A DNA stretch of 45,522 nucleotides from a virus (IMGVR_UViG_3300025118_000033:1-45522), one strand, 5' to 3'. Counted from the first letter of the stretch, positions 25,607-34,272 are shown. The notes: generated by a model from the sequence alone, not told the origin. Made by a program: numbers and translations.

Positions 25607-28600
25607 ATGGCAGCAGCATCAGAAGACAAAAAAGTAAAAGACGCATCCGGAGATACATCTTCAGCGACCCCATATACTCCAGTAGCGCCCTCTTTCGTTG
25701 GAAGGGGAGATAAATTTGTACTTTCAGATAATTATGAGTCATCGCCAGACCCCATTCGTCAGCGACTCAGTGCATACTGGATATCTAACGGCAATGGCAT
25801 TTCTTTTGCTCCAAGAACTAGTTCAAATCTTAAAATTGAAATAACGGCACCTCTTGATACTTTTGATCTCTCTCAAGAAATAATAATTTCCGAAATTTCA
25901 TCTTTTGGAGGAGGTGCTACTGATGTTGCCACCGGTGCCTCCGGAGAATTGGGCCCCACCGCAACACAACTGGCCTTCGATAACCTCACACAAGCTATTG
26001 AATCTGTCATCGATGGGGATAATATTTTTCAAGATTTTGTAACTACTCTCCCAAGACCTGTGGAATATCCGTCTGTCAATAGTTCCATCGCGCCCTTTGG
26101 GGATTTTATGGGGGATACAGATTTTATATATAATTATGGTGATGAAAACTATGAAAAGGTTGCCGATGATGCACTATATCAAGAAAAAGCCCTTATTAAT
26201 TTTTATTCTTATTTAGATTCATTATCTCTCACAGCCGTACCGTCTGAGGAGCCTACCGATAAGTTTGAACGGCTGAGTTCAGCTCAGAGACTAGTCTTGT
26301 CAACAGCAACAGACATTGCTTTGTCTGATATCTTGAATATGGAAGATTATTATGTTGCCGCGAGCGCCTTTGAAAATTTTCAAAAATTAGAAACCATGCA
26401 AAATAGATTTCCTTTTTATACAAGAACTAGTATCACTCATAGTCCTGCTCCACCCCCAACAGGATACTCTTCTGGGCCAACTGGTAATGATGAGGTGAGT
26501 CACACGATGAATACTAATAGTCTTAAAGTTGATCTGATGTCTTATATTTCAGATTTGGAGACAATTTCAGCCGAAAAAAGAGCAGATTTTGTAGACTTAC
26601 CTAGCTATACTTCAAATAAGAGTGTCGCTTCCTATAGAGATAAAATTGAGAATTCTTTTGATGTTAATTCAATAATTGAAACTGGCTTCTTGGAGTCTAT
26701 AGACTTTTGGTCTTATTCAGACGAAGCTCTCTCTTCTGGCGCCATAACAAACTCTCCCCGTGCAAAGGCGTTTTTTGGGCCCGATACCATGGCGGCCATG
26801 TATGTTGTGGAAAATTTGGCCAGCGGCGCCCCATCGGCATACTCATCTGGATATGGAAATGCACACAGCCAGTTAAGACACAAGTTAGATGAGTTGGCTG
26901 AAAAATATACACGAACTTATGATCAAATTTTGGATGGAATTCAGCCGTATTCTGAGGTTTTATTTTATAAAATAGAAAAATATGATCCATCAAGTTCAAC
27001 ACTTCTTCAAAATTTCTGGATTCCGGCTCCAGATACAACCAATGAAATTATAATAAATTATATTGATAGTCAAGTTAAATATGGCAAAAGATATTCTTAT
27101 AGTGTTTATGCCTATAAGCTTGTATTGGGATGTGAATATAAATTTTTTAGAGTTGTAGAATCTTCAATTGGGGATCCGCCTGTTCTTCCTCTCTTTCACG
27201 AGGAGGTTGTCAATTTTTATAATTGGTGGCAACAGCTTTGGACGTCTATTAAAGCATGGCTTGGTACGTCTATTTATTATTTAATAGAAAGCGACACGGT
27301 ATTAGATGAGGATGAAAAATGGGCTTATGAGGCGATATATAACAATTGGGTTAGTGCCTTTTGGGTCTTACAAGATAAAGTACATGATTATGTAAATGCC
27401 CAGCGCGCCTTAGGCACTACCTTCGCGGGAGTACTTACAACAGACGAATTGGATGAGTTAGAGCTAAGTCTTACATTATGGGGTAACGCATGGCTGCAAT
27501 ATAAAAATAAGCTGGATGCATATATAGAGCTTGCATATGAATATGCACAAACTTCTGTTGGTGATTCAACTGAAGAAGAGGGCCTCACCTCTATCTCCGG
27601 AGAGCGCTATGACCAATCCGAGGATCTCAGGAATGCTCATGACATGTTGTTTAAGCAGATGGAAAAGACATACCCCCTCTGGTGGGAGTACTACAATCTT
27701 GTAGAAGAACTTTACCCGGAAACATCGATGTTGGAAGTAGCGTCAAGCCCGCGTTCTAAATCTTATAAGGTGGCAATTCTTCCATCATTTAAGCTTTTAA
27801 AAATTCCGGTTTTTGAGGATTTTGGCACCATCTTAGACAACCCGCCCATTTATCCAAATGTTAATATTGTAACATATGCTGGCATTAGTCAATATATCTC
27901 TCCTTTTTTAAATTCTGCTTTTGGTGAGGTAAAAGAATTTCCCGTTATTCTTGACGACAGTGAGGCTACATTTTATTCTCTTTTTAGAGAAGCAAGAAAA
28001 ATAAATAGTGTTGATCCAATTTTATTTAAAACCGATGAATTTGAAAATTTAGTTAAAAAATTCGAAGTTTACAGGCTTGATAAAAAGCCAGTCACTTATT
28101 ATGATTTTAGAAACAACAAAAGAGCAGAAGTGGAAACTTTATTTGATGACGGCAGACGCCCAATACCGTCTGCGTCGCTATTGGAGTTGATTCAGCCAAA
28201 CAAAAAATATTATTATATGTTTCGGGGAGTAGATCGCAGGGGAATTCCGTCCACTCCTTCTGCTGTATATGAAATAGAAATGGTCGATATAGATGGAATA
28301 ATTTTCCCGCTCATTCAAATAGTTGATATGGGTTTGGAAAGGATATTGGCCAAAAATAAGTCGGGTAGAAGATTGTTGAGCGTTGTTCCTAGAATATCTC
28401 AAGTAATGCCAAGATATTCCACGGAATATGCAGACACATATAAGACCGGTGCAGATTATGGTTCTTTATTGGGTTCCGAGGCAGAGCCATTGTTTGGTAA
28501 CTCTTTTAAAATTCGTCTTACGTCTAAGAAGACGGGTAAAATGATAGATTTAAATATTGCGTTCAACACACAGACTCATGAATTGCCGACAATAAAACCA

Positions 28601-28891
28601 CATATGGGAGAAATCTACATGCCTGGATTGACGGGGCTTCCAACTACTACTCTAGGAGAGGCAGGTGCGGGCGGAACGGGAGGTTCGGCTGGAACGGGCC
28701 CATCGGGCGGAACGGGAGGTTCGATGGCGCCTTCAACAGCATCGACGGCTGTGGCGGGTGTGGCTACTTATGAGAATGATTTCAAAAAATCAGCTTCATC
28801 CACTCGGGCAGGATCTCATTCTCGTGCTGTCGCAGGAGTGGCTACTTATGAGAATGGTTTCAAAGGAACTGCGGAGAAACCGGAACCGTAA
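25607..28891 (+). CDS. large virion protein with Fn3-like segments and repetitive C-terminus (1094 aa)
   Basis: The ATG at 25607 (MAAASEDKKVKDASG) with AGGAAT upstream is a better start than an out-of-place ATG at 25544 inside the previous gene. Residues about 445-515 (FYKIEKYD through KRYSYSVYAYKLV) and about 815-905 (FEVYRLDKKP through YYYMFRGVDRRGIPSTPS) look like fibronectin-III-type beta sandwiches. The middle contains a helical stretch with many tryptophans (about 540-710). Residues about 1018-1094 are Gly/Thr/Ser-rich and hold two copies of VAGVATYEN. Family unknown; a tail or baseplate component is inferred from context. Confidence 0.75.
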   Translation: MAAASEDKKVKDASGDTSSATPYTPVAPSFVGRGDKFVLSDNYESSPDPIRQRLSAYWISNGNGISFAPRTSSNLKIEITAPLDTFDLSQEIIISEISSFGGGATDVATGASGELGPTATQLAFDNLTQAIESVIDGDNIFQDFVTTLPRPVEYPSVNSSIAPFGDFMGDTDFIYNYGDENYEKVADDALYQEKALINFYSYLDSLSLTAVPSEEPTDKFERLSSAQRLVLSTATDIALSDILNMEDYYVAASAFENFQKLETMQNRFPFYTRTSITHSPAPPPTGYSSGPTGNDEVSHTMNTNSLKVDLMSYISDLETISAEKRADFVDLPSYTSNKSVASYRDKIENSFDVNSIIETGFLESIDFWSYSDEALSSGAITNSPRAKAFFGPDTMAAMYVVENLASGAPSAYSSGYGNAHSQLRHKLDELAEKYTRTYDQILDGIQPYSEVLFYKIEKYDPSSSTLLQNFWIPAPDTTNEIIINYIDSQVKYGKRYSYSVYAYKLVLGCEYKFFRVVESSIGDPPVLPLFHEEVVNFYNWWQQLWTSIKAWLGTSIYYLIESDTVLDEDEKWAYEAIYNNWVSAFWVLQDKVHDYVNAQRALGTTFAGVLTTDELDELELSLTLWGNAWLQYKNKLDAYIELAYEYAQTSVGDSTEEEGLTSISGERYDQSEDLRNAHDMLFKQMEKTYPLWWEYYNLVEELYPETSMLEVASSPRSKSYKVAILPSFKLLKIPVFEDFGTILDNPPIYPNVNIVTYAGISQYISPFLNSAFGEVKEFPVILDDSEATFYSLFREARKINSVDPILFKTDEFENLVKKFEVYRLDKKPVTYYDFRNNKRAEVETLFDDGRRPIPSASLLELIQPNKKYYYMFRGVDRRGIPSTPSAVYEIEMVDIDGIIFPLIQIVDMGLERILAKNKSGRRLLSVVPRISQVMPRYSTEYADTYKTGADYGSLLGSEAEPLFGNSFKIRLTSKKTGKMIDLNIAFNTQTHELPTIKPHMGEIYMPGLTGLPTTTLGEAGAGGTGGSAGTGPSGGTGGSMAPSTASTAVAGVATYENDFKKSASSTRAGSHSRAVAGVATYENGFKGTAEKPEP
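28748..28864 (+). repeat. two-copy protein repeat AVAGVATYEN, period 78 bp
   Basis: The 13-residue block AVAGVATYENxFK is encoded at 28748-28786 and again at 28826-28864, a period of 26 codons. The copies differ by synonymous and non-synonymous bases and stay in frame. They follow a GGT/GGC-rich segment that itself contains two identical 18-base GlyGlyThrGlyGlySer units. Confidence 0.8.
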
Positions 28892-28986
28892 TTTATGACA
28901 TCGACACACGACTTATTTATAGTTAATTTATTTTTGATTATAATTATTTTAAACACTATTTATTATGAAACAAAGGAAGTATAGAC
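28892..28986 (+). promoter_or_regulatory. longest intergenic gap; possible late promoter
   Basis: This 95-base gap is the longest in the window and is about 80 percent A+T. It contains ACTATTTATTA at 28955-28965, also found before the gene at 31015, and CTTATTTATAG further upstream. A ribosome site AAAGGAAG lies about 8 bases before the ATG at 28987. No clear terminator hairpin with a T-run is seen. A late promoter for 28987 onward is plausible but not demonstrated, because CTATTTATTA also occurs inside a gene at 27270. Confidence 0.3.
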
Positions 28987-29949
28987 ATGGCTTTTTTAGA
29001 CAATAGCGGAGATATAATTTTGGATGCCGTTCTAACAGACGAGGGTAGGTTGCGTCTCGCACGCGGCGATGGAAGTTTCACAATTGTTAAGTTTGCTTTA
29101 GGTGATGATGAAATAAATTATGAAAGTTATGACCCGAATGACACACGAGGTACTGCCTTTTACGCCATCGAGATTTTGCAAACTCCTGTTTTGGAGGCAT
29201 TTACCAACGATACAAGCACAATGAAATCAAAATTGCTTTCAATTCCACGAACGAATATTTTGTATTTGCCGGTTATTCTGTTAAATCAAGTGCTTGGGGT
29301 TGCTAAAGATAGTGGCACGAATGCTATTCTTGTTACATGTGACGATGAAACAACAAAAGCTTGGGCCACTGGAGATTATAGCTCTACACCCTATTTAAAC
29401 GGCTTTGATATGACTTCCGGGCTGAGTTTGAGAGCCGATCAAGGCTTAAATACCTCCGAAATAAGCCCAACTATGGACTTAGATGTAGATTTGGTAGAGA
29501 CCCAATATATTGTAGAAATTGATAGTCGGCTAGGAGAACTATATTCCACTGCTGGCAGCAGAACAAGCTGGTCTTATATCAATGATGACTCTATCGCATC
29601 TTATTCTCTTTCGAGATCATCGCGTCCGATAACTTCAACAGCAATATCTGCCAGAGGCGCTGCGAGAGGTGCCGTCTCTGCCGACAATTACGTCACAGAA
29701 AACACATCCGTCACTCGCTCTCCGGACGAAGTAATCGACGGCCCAAGGGGTACGATTTTGGAGTGTAAAGTCCGAGCATCTATGGAGCTTCAAACGAGCA
29801 CTTATTTATTTGATTTATTGGGGGGAACGTTTAACCTTGGTACGAGTCCCGTTGTTCCTCATTATTTTATTGATACGACAATGCGAATAACTGGCGCAAC
29901 TACAGGATATAGGATTGATATTCCAATTCGATTTGTTAAAAAGGTATAA
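28987..29949 (+). CDS. virion protein with LTD-G N-terminal module
   Basis: The 320-residue product begins MAFLDNSGDIILDAVLTDEG and continues RLRLARG and FALGDDEINYE, the same N-terminal pattern as the protein at 21788. The rest is beta-rich, with a Ser/Arg/Ala-rich low-complexity stretch (about residues 205-240) and a strand-rich C-terminus ending in DIPIRFVKKV. It stands first after the longest intergenic gap and may head a transcription unit. A tail or baseplate structural role is inferred from position and shared module. Confidence 0.75.
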   Translation: MAFLDNSGDIILDAVLTDEGRLRLARGDGSFTIVKFALGDDEINYESYDPNDTRGTAFYAIEILQTPVLEAFTNDTSTMKSKLLSIPRTNILYLPVILLNQVLGVAKDSGTNAILVTCDDETTKAWATGDYSSTPYLNGFDMTSGLSLRADQGLNTSEISPTMDLDVDLVETQYIVEIDSRLGELYSTAGSRTSWSYINDDSIASYSLSRSSRPITSTAISARGAARGAVSADNYVTENTSVTRSPDEVIDGPRGTILECKVRASMELQTSTYLFDLLGGTFNLGTSPVVPHYFIDTTMRITGATTGYRIDIPIRFVKKV

Positions 29950-29961
29950 TAGGAAAAAACA

Positions 29962-30987
29962 ATGGCCACAATATTTAAAAAACTAGTTCCTGATACGGAC
30001 ATAGCTAATACAAGAACAATGCTTCATGAAGCAATTCCGATTACTGGAACTATCGTTTCGGGAACCTATGAAGAGCTAAACATTAAAGATTATGCTCATG
30101 GGATGTTCCAGAGCGTATACGATTATCCATATTTGAGTTCTTCTGCAAATCATATTTTTGATTTGACGGTTGGTTATTCCTCAAACTCTGCTCTTGCCGA
30201 TGCTGCTTCCGTTCAAAATACTAAGAAAATTAATATTTATAATCAAATGGCCCAAGTTTTGGTTGGATATGACGATCTCGGAAACTTAAGAGAGTTTGAT
30301 CAGGATGGCGATTTCTCGGGCGGAACAAAACTAGAAGAATGTGTCTTCATAAATCTGGCCAGATTATTGACCAAAGACGAAATTAAAAAGCAATCTTTCT
30401 TCTTGACCGTTTTGACCGGTGGCACACCCGGCGCGCCCACTGATTCTTTAATAATTCATGATTCCGGAGCGATTTCCTCTTATAGAGTTAATTCGCCTGC
30501 TGGAGATTATGCAGTCTTGTATACAGGTTCAGCAGTAGCCAACACAGGAGTCGGTCTTCTTTATTACCAAGCAGGAATTGCCGTTTTAACCGCTTCTGTT
30601 TTTGATGGAGAGTTTGGAGCGCCAGACGCAACATATGACACTGCGTCAATTGATACTGTTTTAACTGGAGCGGAAATTTCTTCTTCTTGTGATGGTTTGA
30701 GAAATCGATGGGAAAACTTGGATTTTAACAATACAACCGAATTAAATAGTACAATTTATTTCTGTCGTGTTAATACAAATGATTTTAATTATAGTTCAAA
30801 TCCAACATATTTAAGCGAAAGCCAGATAAGAGTTAAGAATTTTGCCGAAGATTCTCCTGTTTCTTTTATTACCACCATCGGCCTTTATGGCGCGGATAAT
30901 TCACTATTGGCAGTTGCCAAAGTGTCGGAGCCTTTGCAAAATGATCCAACAAATGAGATTACTCTTCGAGTTAGATTGGACTATTAA
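29962..30987 (+). CDS. tail/baseplate structural protein, paralogue of next gene
   Basis: The product has 341 residues, is beta-rich and lacks recognisable catalytic motifs. Its C-terminal half matches the neighbouring 388-residue protein: GVGLLYYQAGIAVLTAS corresponds to GVILYNEGFVLLTGS, and ITTIGLYGADNSLLAVAKV to ISKIGIYDKDKNLIGVASV. AGGAA precedes the ATG and a 12-base gap separates it from 28987. I recall similar conserved structural proteins in marine T4-like phages but cannot verify this here. Confidence 0.78.
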   Translation: MATIFKKLVPDTDIANTRTMLHEAIPITGTIVSGTYEELNIKDYAHGMFQSVYDYPYLSSSANHIFDLTVGYSSNSALADAASVQNTKKINIYNQMAQVLVGYDDLGNLREFDQDGDFSGGTKLEECVFINLARLLTKDEIKKQSFFLTVLTGGTPGAPTDSLIIHDSGAISSYRVNSPAGDYAVLYTGSAVANTGVGLLYYQAGIAVLTASVFDGEFGAPDATYDTASIDTVLTGAEISSSCDGLRNRWENLDFNNTTELNSTIYFCRVNTNDFNYSSNPTYLSESQIRVKNFAEDSPVSFITTIGLYGADNSLLAVAKVSEPLQNDPTNEITLRVRLDY

Positions 30988-30989
30988 AA

Positions 30990-31009
30990 TAATAAATGAC
31001 TATTTATTA
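30990..31009 (+). promoter_or_regulatory. 8-bp perfect inverted repeat before the 388-aa virion gene
   Basis: TAATAAAT (30990-30997) and ATTTATTA (31002-31009) are exact reverse complements around a 4-base spacer, filling most of the 27-base gap between two virion genes. The downstream arm is part of ACTATTTATTA, also present at 28955. The gap has no Shine-Dalgarno sequence, and an in-frame ATG-to-TAG minicistron of four codons (MTIY) begins at 30996. It could be a promoter element or a weak RNA hairpin; AT-only stems of this length form by chance too. Confidence 0.35.
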
Positions 31010-31014
31010 GTGTC

Positions 31015-32181
31015 ATGACTCTTAAAAAATTCGAAAAGAAAGATATTCTTTATAATATCTTAGAAACAACTCCGAAGATAAAATTTGATATCTATGATTC
31101 TATAGTATATTATAATAATAGGTCTCCGATCAGCGGCGCTTTTACAGATAATATAGGGCATATTCCGAGCGGGCATGTTTCACTATATGAAATGAATGTG
31201 GACAGGCCGAGCACGAGTTTAATTTATCCATTTATATATAAAGATGGAAGTTCGGTAAAGTTTAAAAAGACTTCAACAACTAGTTTTGCAGTAACCTCAT
31301 ATGGATCGGAAATAACAGGCTCATATCCTCTTTCGGCAAGCATCACGAGAGATTTCGCCCCAAGCGGCCCATCTTCTGGTGTGCGACCACAATTGAGCGC
31401 CCTAAAAAATACTCTAAATTTTTATTCTATTTTAAGTAAAGAATATACAAATTTAATAAATTATGAGAGATCATCGGATCCTGCCGTAAACATCATTTCT
31501 ATTCCATCAATTTTTTATGGCTCTTCAATAAAAAAGGGAACTGTCGATCTCAAATTTTATGTTTCCGGTACTCTTATTGGTCAGCTTCAAGATGAAAAGC
31601 AAAATGGAGAACTTATCCAAGTTGGCCCTTCTGGAAGTATTGGCTCTGCCTCTTGTGCTGGAGTTATTTTATACAACGAGGGCTTCGTTCTTTTAACCGG
31701 CTCGTGGGCTTTGAGTTCCCATACTGAAGATTATGATCCCCCTATCGGTGGTCTTGAAAATCCGTCGTGGATTTATTATGCAGTTGGCGCCAATGATGAC
31801 ACATCTCCGGGAACAATCCCAAGTTCGAGTTATTCTATGGAATTTCTGGGAAGAAATTATACCCCAACGTTGATGATGTTTGCCAATATAGAAAAGGCGC
31901 AATTAAATCACTCAAATAATTCGACTTATTTGGAATATGGGCAAAATACCACACCACTCACAGGTACCTATCTTTATGAAGAAAACCCGGATTTAATAAT
32001 TAAAAATACTGTTAGTTCGTCCTTTATAGATCCCTCCGGTTCTTTTGAAAAAATAACATATATTTCAAAAATTGGAATTTATGATAAAGATAAAAATTTA
32101 ATTGGCGTTGCATCGGTCGCCAAACCTGTGAAAAAGACACTAGAAAATAATTTGACATTTAAACTTAAAGTAGATATTTAA
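31015..32181 (+). CDS. tail/baseplate structural protein, paralogue of preceding gene
   Basis: The product has 388 residues (MTLKKFEKKDILYNILETTP) and is mostly beta-strand, Ser/Thr/Tyr-rich. Its C-terminal half aligns with the preceding gene product, ending with the same strand pattern (NNLTFKLKVDI against NEITLRVRLDY), so the pair arose by tandem duplication. No Shine-Dalgarno sequence is visible before its ATG; the stop overlaps the ATG of the RuvC-like gene (TAATG), which ties it to the replication genes downstream. Function beyond virion structure is unknown. Confidence 0.75.
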   Translation: MTLKKFEKKDILYNILETTPKIKFDIYDSIVYYNNRSPISGAFTDNIGHIPSGHVSLYEMNVDRPSTSLIYPFIYKDGSSVKFKKTSTTSFAVTSYGSEITGSYPLSASITRDFAPSGPSSGVRPQLSALKNTLNFYSILSKEYTNLINYERSSDPAVNIISIPSIFYGSSIKKGTVDLKFYVSGTLIGQLQDEKQNGELIQVGPSGSIGSASCAGVILYNEGFVLLTGSWALSSHTEDYDPPIGGLENPSWIYYAVGANDDTSPGTIPSSSYSMEFLGRNYTPTLMMFANIEKAQLNHSNNSTYLEYGQNTTPLTGTYLYEENPDLIIKNTVSSSFIDPSGSFEKITYISKIGIYDKDKNLIGVASVAKPVKKTLENNLTFKLKVDI

Positions 32182-32693
32182 TGATTTTAGGACTTGATAT
32201 AAGTACAAGTATTATAGGCGTCTGTATCCTCGAAAATGACAAAATAATTTATACAGACTATGTTGATTTACGCAAGACTGGTTCATTCTTTGAAAAAGCC
32301 AGAAAAGTAGAAACAACTTTAAAAGAGGTTAAAGAAAAGTACGATGTAAAACACATTTTTATAGAACAAGCTCTCATGTTTTTCCGAAGAGGCGGCTCGA
32401 CTGCCAAAACTATGTCAATTCTTCAACGATTTAATGGCATTATATCTTGGATGTGTTATAATATATATGATATGGAACCGAACTATATAAGTCCGATCAG
32501 TGCTCGCTCTAAATGTGGCATAAAAATAGCCCGAGGCAAGAAGGCAAAAGAAGTTGTTATGGAACACTTCATTGAAAGTAAAGAATTTGAGATTATTTAT
32601 ACCAGATTTGGAAATGTTCAAAAATATTGCTATGATATTGCAGATGCAATTGTTGTTGCCCGCGCTGGACACTACTTATTACAAGGGAAATAG
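32181..32693 (+). CDS. RuvC-like Holliday junction resolvase
   Basis: This 170-residue protein has the RNase H-like fold of RuvC-type junction resolvases. The four acidic metal-binding positions expected for the family are visible: Asp6 in MILGLDISTSIIGV, Glu62 in HIFIEQAL, and Asp152 and Asp155 in YDIADAIVVARAG. Length matches RuvC (about 170 residues). The enzyme would cut four-way junctions and branched replicative DNA so that it can be packaged, the job done in T4 by the unrelated endonuclease VII. It opens the replication/recombination island and is coupled to the previous structural gene by a TAATG overlap. Confidence 0.85.
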   Translation: MILGLDISTSIIGVCILENDKIIYTDYVDLRKTGSFFEKARKVETTLKEVKEKYDVKHIFIEQALMFFRRGGSTAKTMSILQRFNGIISWMCYNIYDMEPNYISPISARSKCGIKIARGKKAKEVVMEHFIESKEFEIIYTRFGNVQKYCYDIADAIVVARAGHYLLQGK

Positions 32694-32699
32694 TCTAAA

Positions 32700-33287
32700 A
32701 TGTCTAAAATGAAGCTTATTATGGAAAATTGGAGAAATTTTGAAATAAATGAAGGATGGAAAGAGGAAGCAGCAAGCCAAGATAAAGAAGAAGAGCGCGG
32801 CCAGTCAAGAGAGCAAATGAAGGCCGGAAAATTAACTTGGAGACAGTTGGATCAGGCGCTGAAAATCGCACAAGCAGTAAAAGCTGGCAAACTTAGTCGA
32901 GAAAGACAAGAGCAGTTGGCAAAAGATTTGGGCAGCGATGTAATGGCCCTCGTGGCCTCATTTGTGCCAGTCATCGGCGGCCTCGTCGCCGCAAAAAACA
33001 TCGTAAATAGAGTAAGGGGGATTTATAAAATTTATGGGCAGGAGGAAGACGAGGTTACAAAAGCAAATCCAGTTTTAGATGCATTCAATCTCGATGACGG
33101 TCTTCAAAAATTAGTTGATGATGGTTTAGAAAAAGAATTTATGGAAAAAATGTTCAAAGATGTCGAAACACAAATAAAAACCAATCCTGATGCCCCCATA
33201 CCAGATATGGATATTATGATAAAGAAGTTTGTCAATAATAAAAAATTATTTGGAAAAACCGGATATGCTGTCGAAGAGCCAGAGTAA
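32700..33287 (+). CDS. putative capsid-targeted internal protein with N-terminal tag
   Basis: The 195-residue protein begins MSKMKLIMENWRNFEINEGW. The stretch FEINE-G fits the T4 prohead protease rule (Ile/Leu-X-Glu before Gly/Ala/Ser), as in T4 internal proteins whose short N-terminal capsid-targeting peptide is cut off. After the tag come a charged helical region, a hydrophobic segment (about residues 80-105, VMALVASFVPVIGGLVAA) and an acidic C-terminus. It may be packaged in the head and even ejected, but this is inference. AAGGGA lies upstream of the ATG. The hydrophobic segment could also be a membrane helix. Confidence 0.7.
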   Translation: MSKMKLIMENWRNFEINEGWKEEAASQDKEEERGQSREQMKAGKLTWRQLDQALKIAQAVKAGKLSRERQEQLAKDLGSDVMALVASFVPVIGGLVAAKNIVNRVRGIYKIYGQEEDEVTKANPVLDAFNLDDGLQKLVDDGLEKEFMEKMFKDVETQIKTNPDAPIPDMDIMIKKFVNNKKLFGKTGYAVEEPE

Positions 33288-33304
33288 AAAAACTAAAATA
33301 GTTC

Positions 33305-33333
33305 TTGACAAAGAAGATATCAGATGCTATACT
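33305..33333 (+). promoter_or_regulatory. near-consensus sigma70 promoter immediately before the primase ATG
   Basis: TTGACA (33305-33310) matches the -35 consensus fully and TATACT (33328-33333) matches the -10 at five of six bases, with a 17-base spacer, the optimum. The expected transcription start, seven bases after the -10 element's last base, is 33340, which is the A of the primase ATG. This would yield a leaderless mRNA for the primase and downstream SbcDC. Confidence 0.6.
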
Positions 33334-33339
33334 AAGAGT

Positions 33340-34263
33340 ATGAAAGAAAAAATCTCTCTATTATCAGACATTCTTGGATCTTATTATGAGTCAAATGATG
33401 AACATCTTTTTCAATGCCCCTACTGTAAACATCATAAAAGAAAATTTTCTGTCAACATTAAGCGCGGAGTTTATAAATGTTGGATTTGTGATGCAAAAGG
33501 TCGAAGTCTCTATCGATTAATACGTCGATTTGGATCTTTTAAGCAACAAGAAACTTGGAAAGCTCTTTCGGGAGAAAAAACAGATTTAAATGGGTTTGAT
33601 AACCTCTTCGAAGAAGACGAGAAAGAAAATTTTGAACAGATATTACAAATGCCACCAAGTTTTAAGAGTTTGTGCGGCAATAAGAGGTTCCAGACACCCC
33701 TAAAATATCTTAAAGATCGCGGAATTGATAAAAAAGACATCTTAAAGTGGAAGATGGGCTTTTGTTCCGATGGTCCGTATAAGGGAAGGATTATTATCCC
33801 GTCTTTTAACGAAAGCGGTGACCTTAACTATTTTATTGCGAGAACATTTACCGACAACTACAAAAGATATTTAAATCCCCCAGTTAGTCGAGACATCATA
33901 TTCAATGAATTATACGTTGATTTTGATAAGGAGGTAACAATTGTTGAAGGTGCATTCGATGCCGTTAAAGCCGAAAACGCGATTCCTATTTTGGGATCAA
34001 CGATTAGAGAAACATCGAGAATATTCAGAAGAATAGTTCAAAACGACACACCAGTTTTGTTGGCATTAGACCCAGATGCAAAATACAAGGCTGAAAACAT
34101 CAAAAGATTGTTTTTGAAATACGGAATTGAGATCCGTGAAATACAATATGATGACGAGAGGGACATAGGTGATATGTCCAAAGAAGAAGTTAAGAATTTA
34201 AGTCAGAATGCACCGCTTATTAAGGAAGAGGATTCCTTGGTTTCGGCAATTTCTAATTTATAG
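33340..34263 (+). CDS. DNA primase, DnaG/T4 gp61-type
   Basis: The start at 33340 gives 307 residues beginning MKEKISLLSDILGSYYESND, close to how phage DnaG-type primases start. A zinc ribbon follows with Cys26/Cys29 (QCPYCKHH) and Cys47/Cys50 (KCWICDAKG). The catalytic core has GRIIIPSFNESGDLNYFIAR and NYKRYLNPP, then a TOPRIM domain with the metal-binding Glu in VEGAFDA (about residue 204) and the DPDA motif (about 244-247). It lays RNA primers for lagging-strand synthesis together with the phage helicase, which is not in this window. The frame is open up to a TTG at 33229 and an ATG at 33265, so a longer form read from the upstream operon cannot be excluded. Confidence 0.88.
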   Translation: MKEKISLLSDILGSYYESNDEHLFQCPYCKHHKRKFSVNIKRGVYKCWICDAKGRSLYRLIRRFGSFKQQETWKALSGEKTDLNGFDNLFEEDEKENFEQILQMPPSFKSLCGNKRFQTPLKYLKDRGIDKKDILKWKMGFCSDGPYKGRIIIPSFNESGDLNYFIARTFTDNYKRYLNPPVSRDIIFNELYVDFDKEVTIVEGAFDAVKAENAIPILGSTIRETSRIFRRIVQNDTPVLLALDPDAKYKAENIKRLFLKYGIEIREIQYDDERDIGDMSKEEVKNLSQNAPLIKEEDSLVSAISNL

Positions 34264-34272
34264 GAGAGAAGT

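Noticed and set aside
28892-28986. tRNA or small RNA gene in the longest gap
   Set aside because: Only 95 AT-rich bases are available, with no cloverleaf stems or TTCGA-type loop.
33229-33339. TTG start at 33229 for the primase
   Set aside because: It would overlap the previous gene by about 60 bases, and the added residues do not resemble primase N-termini. It remains possible only if transcription comes from upstream.
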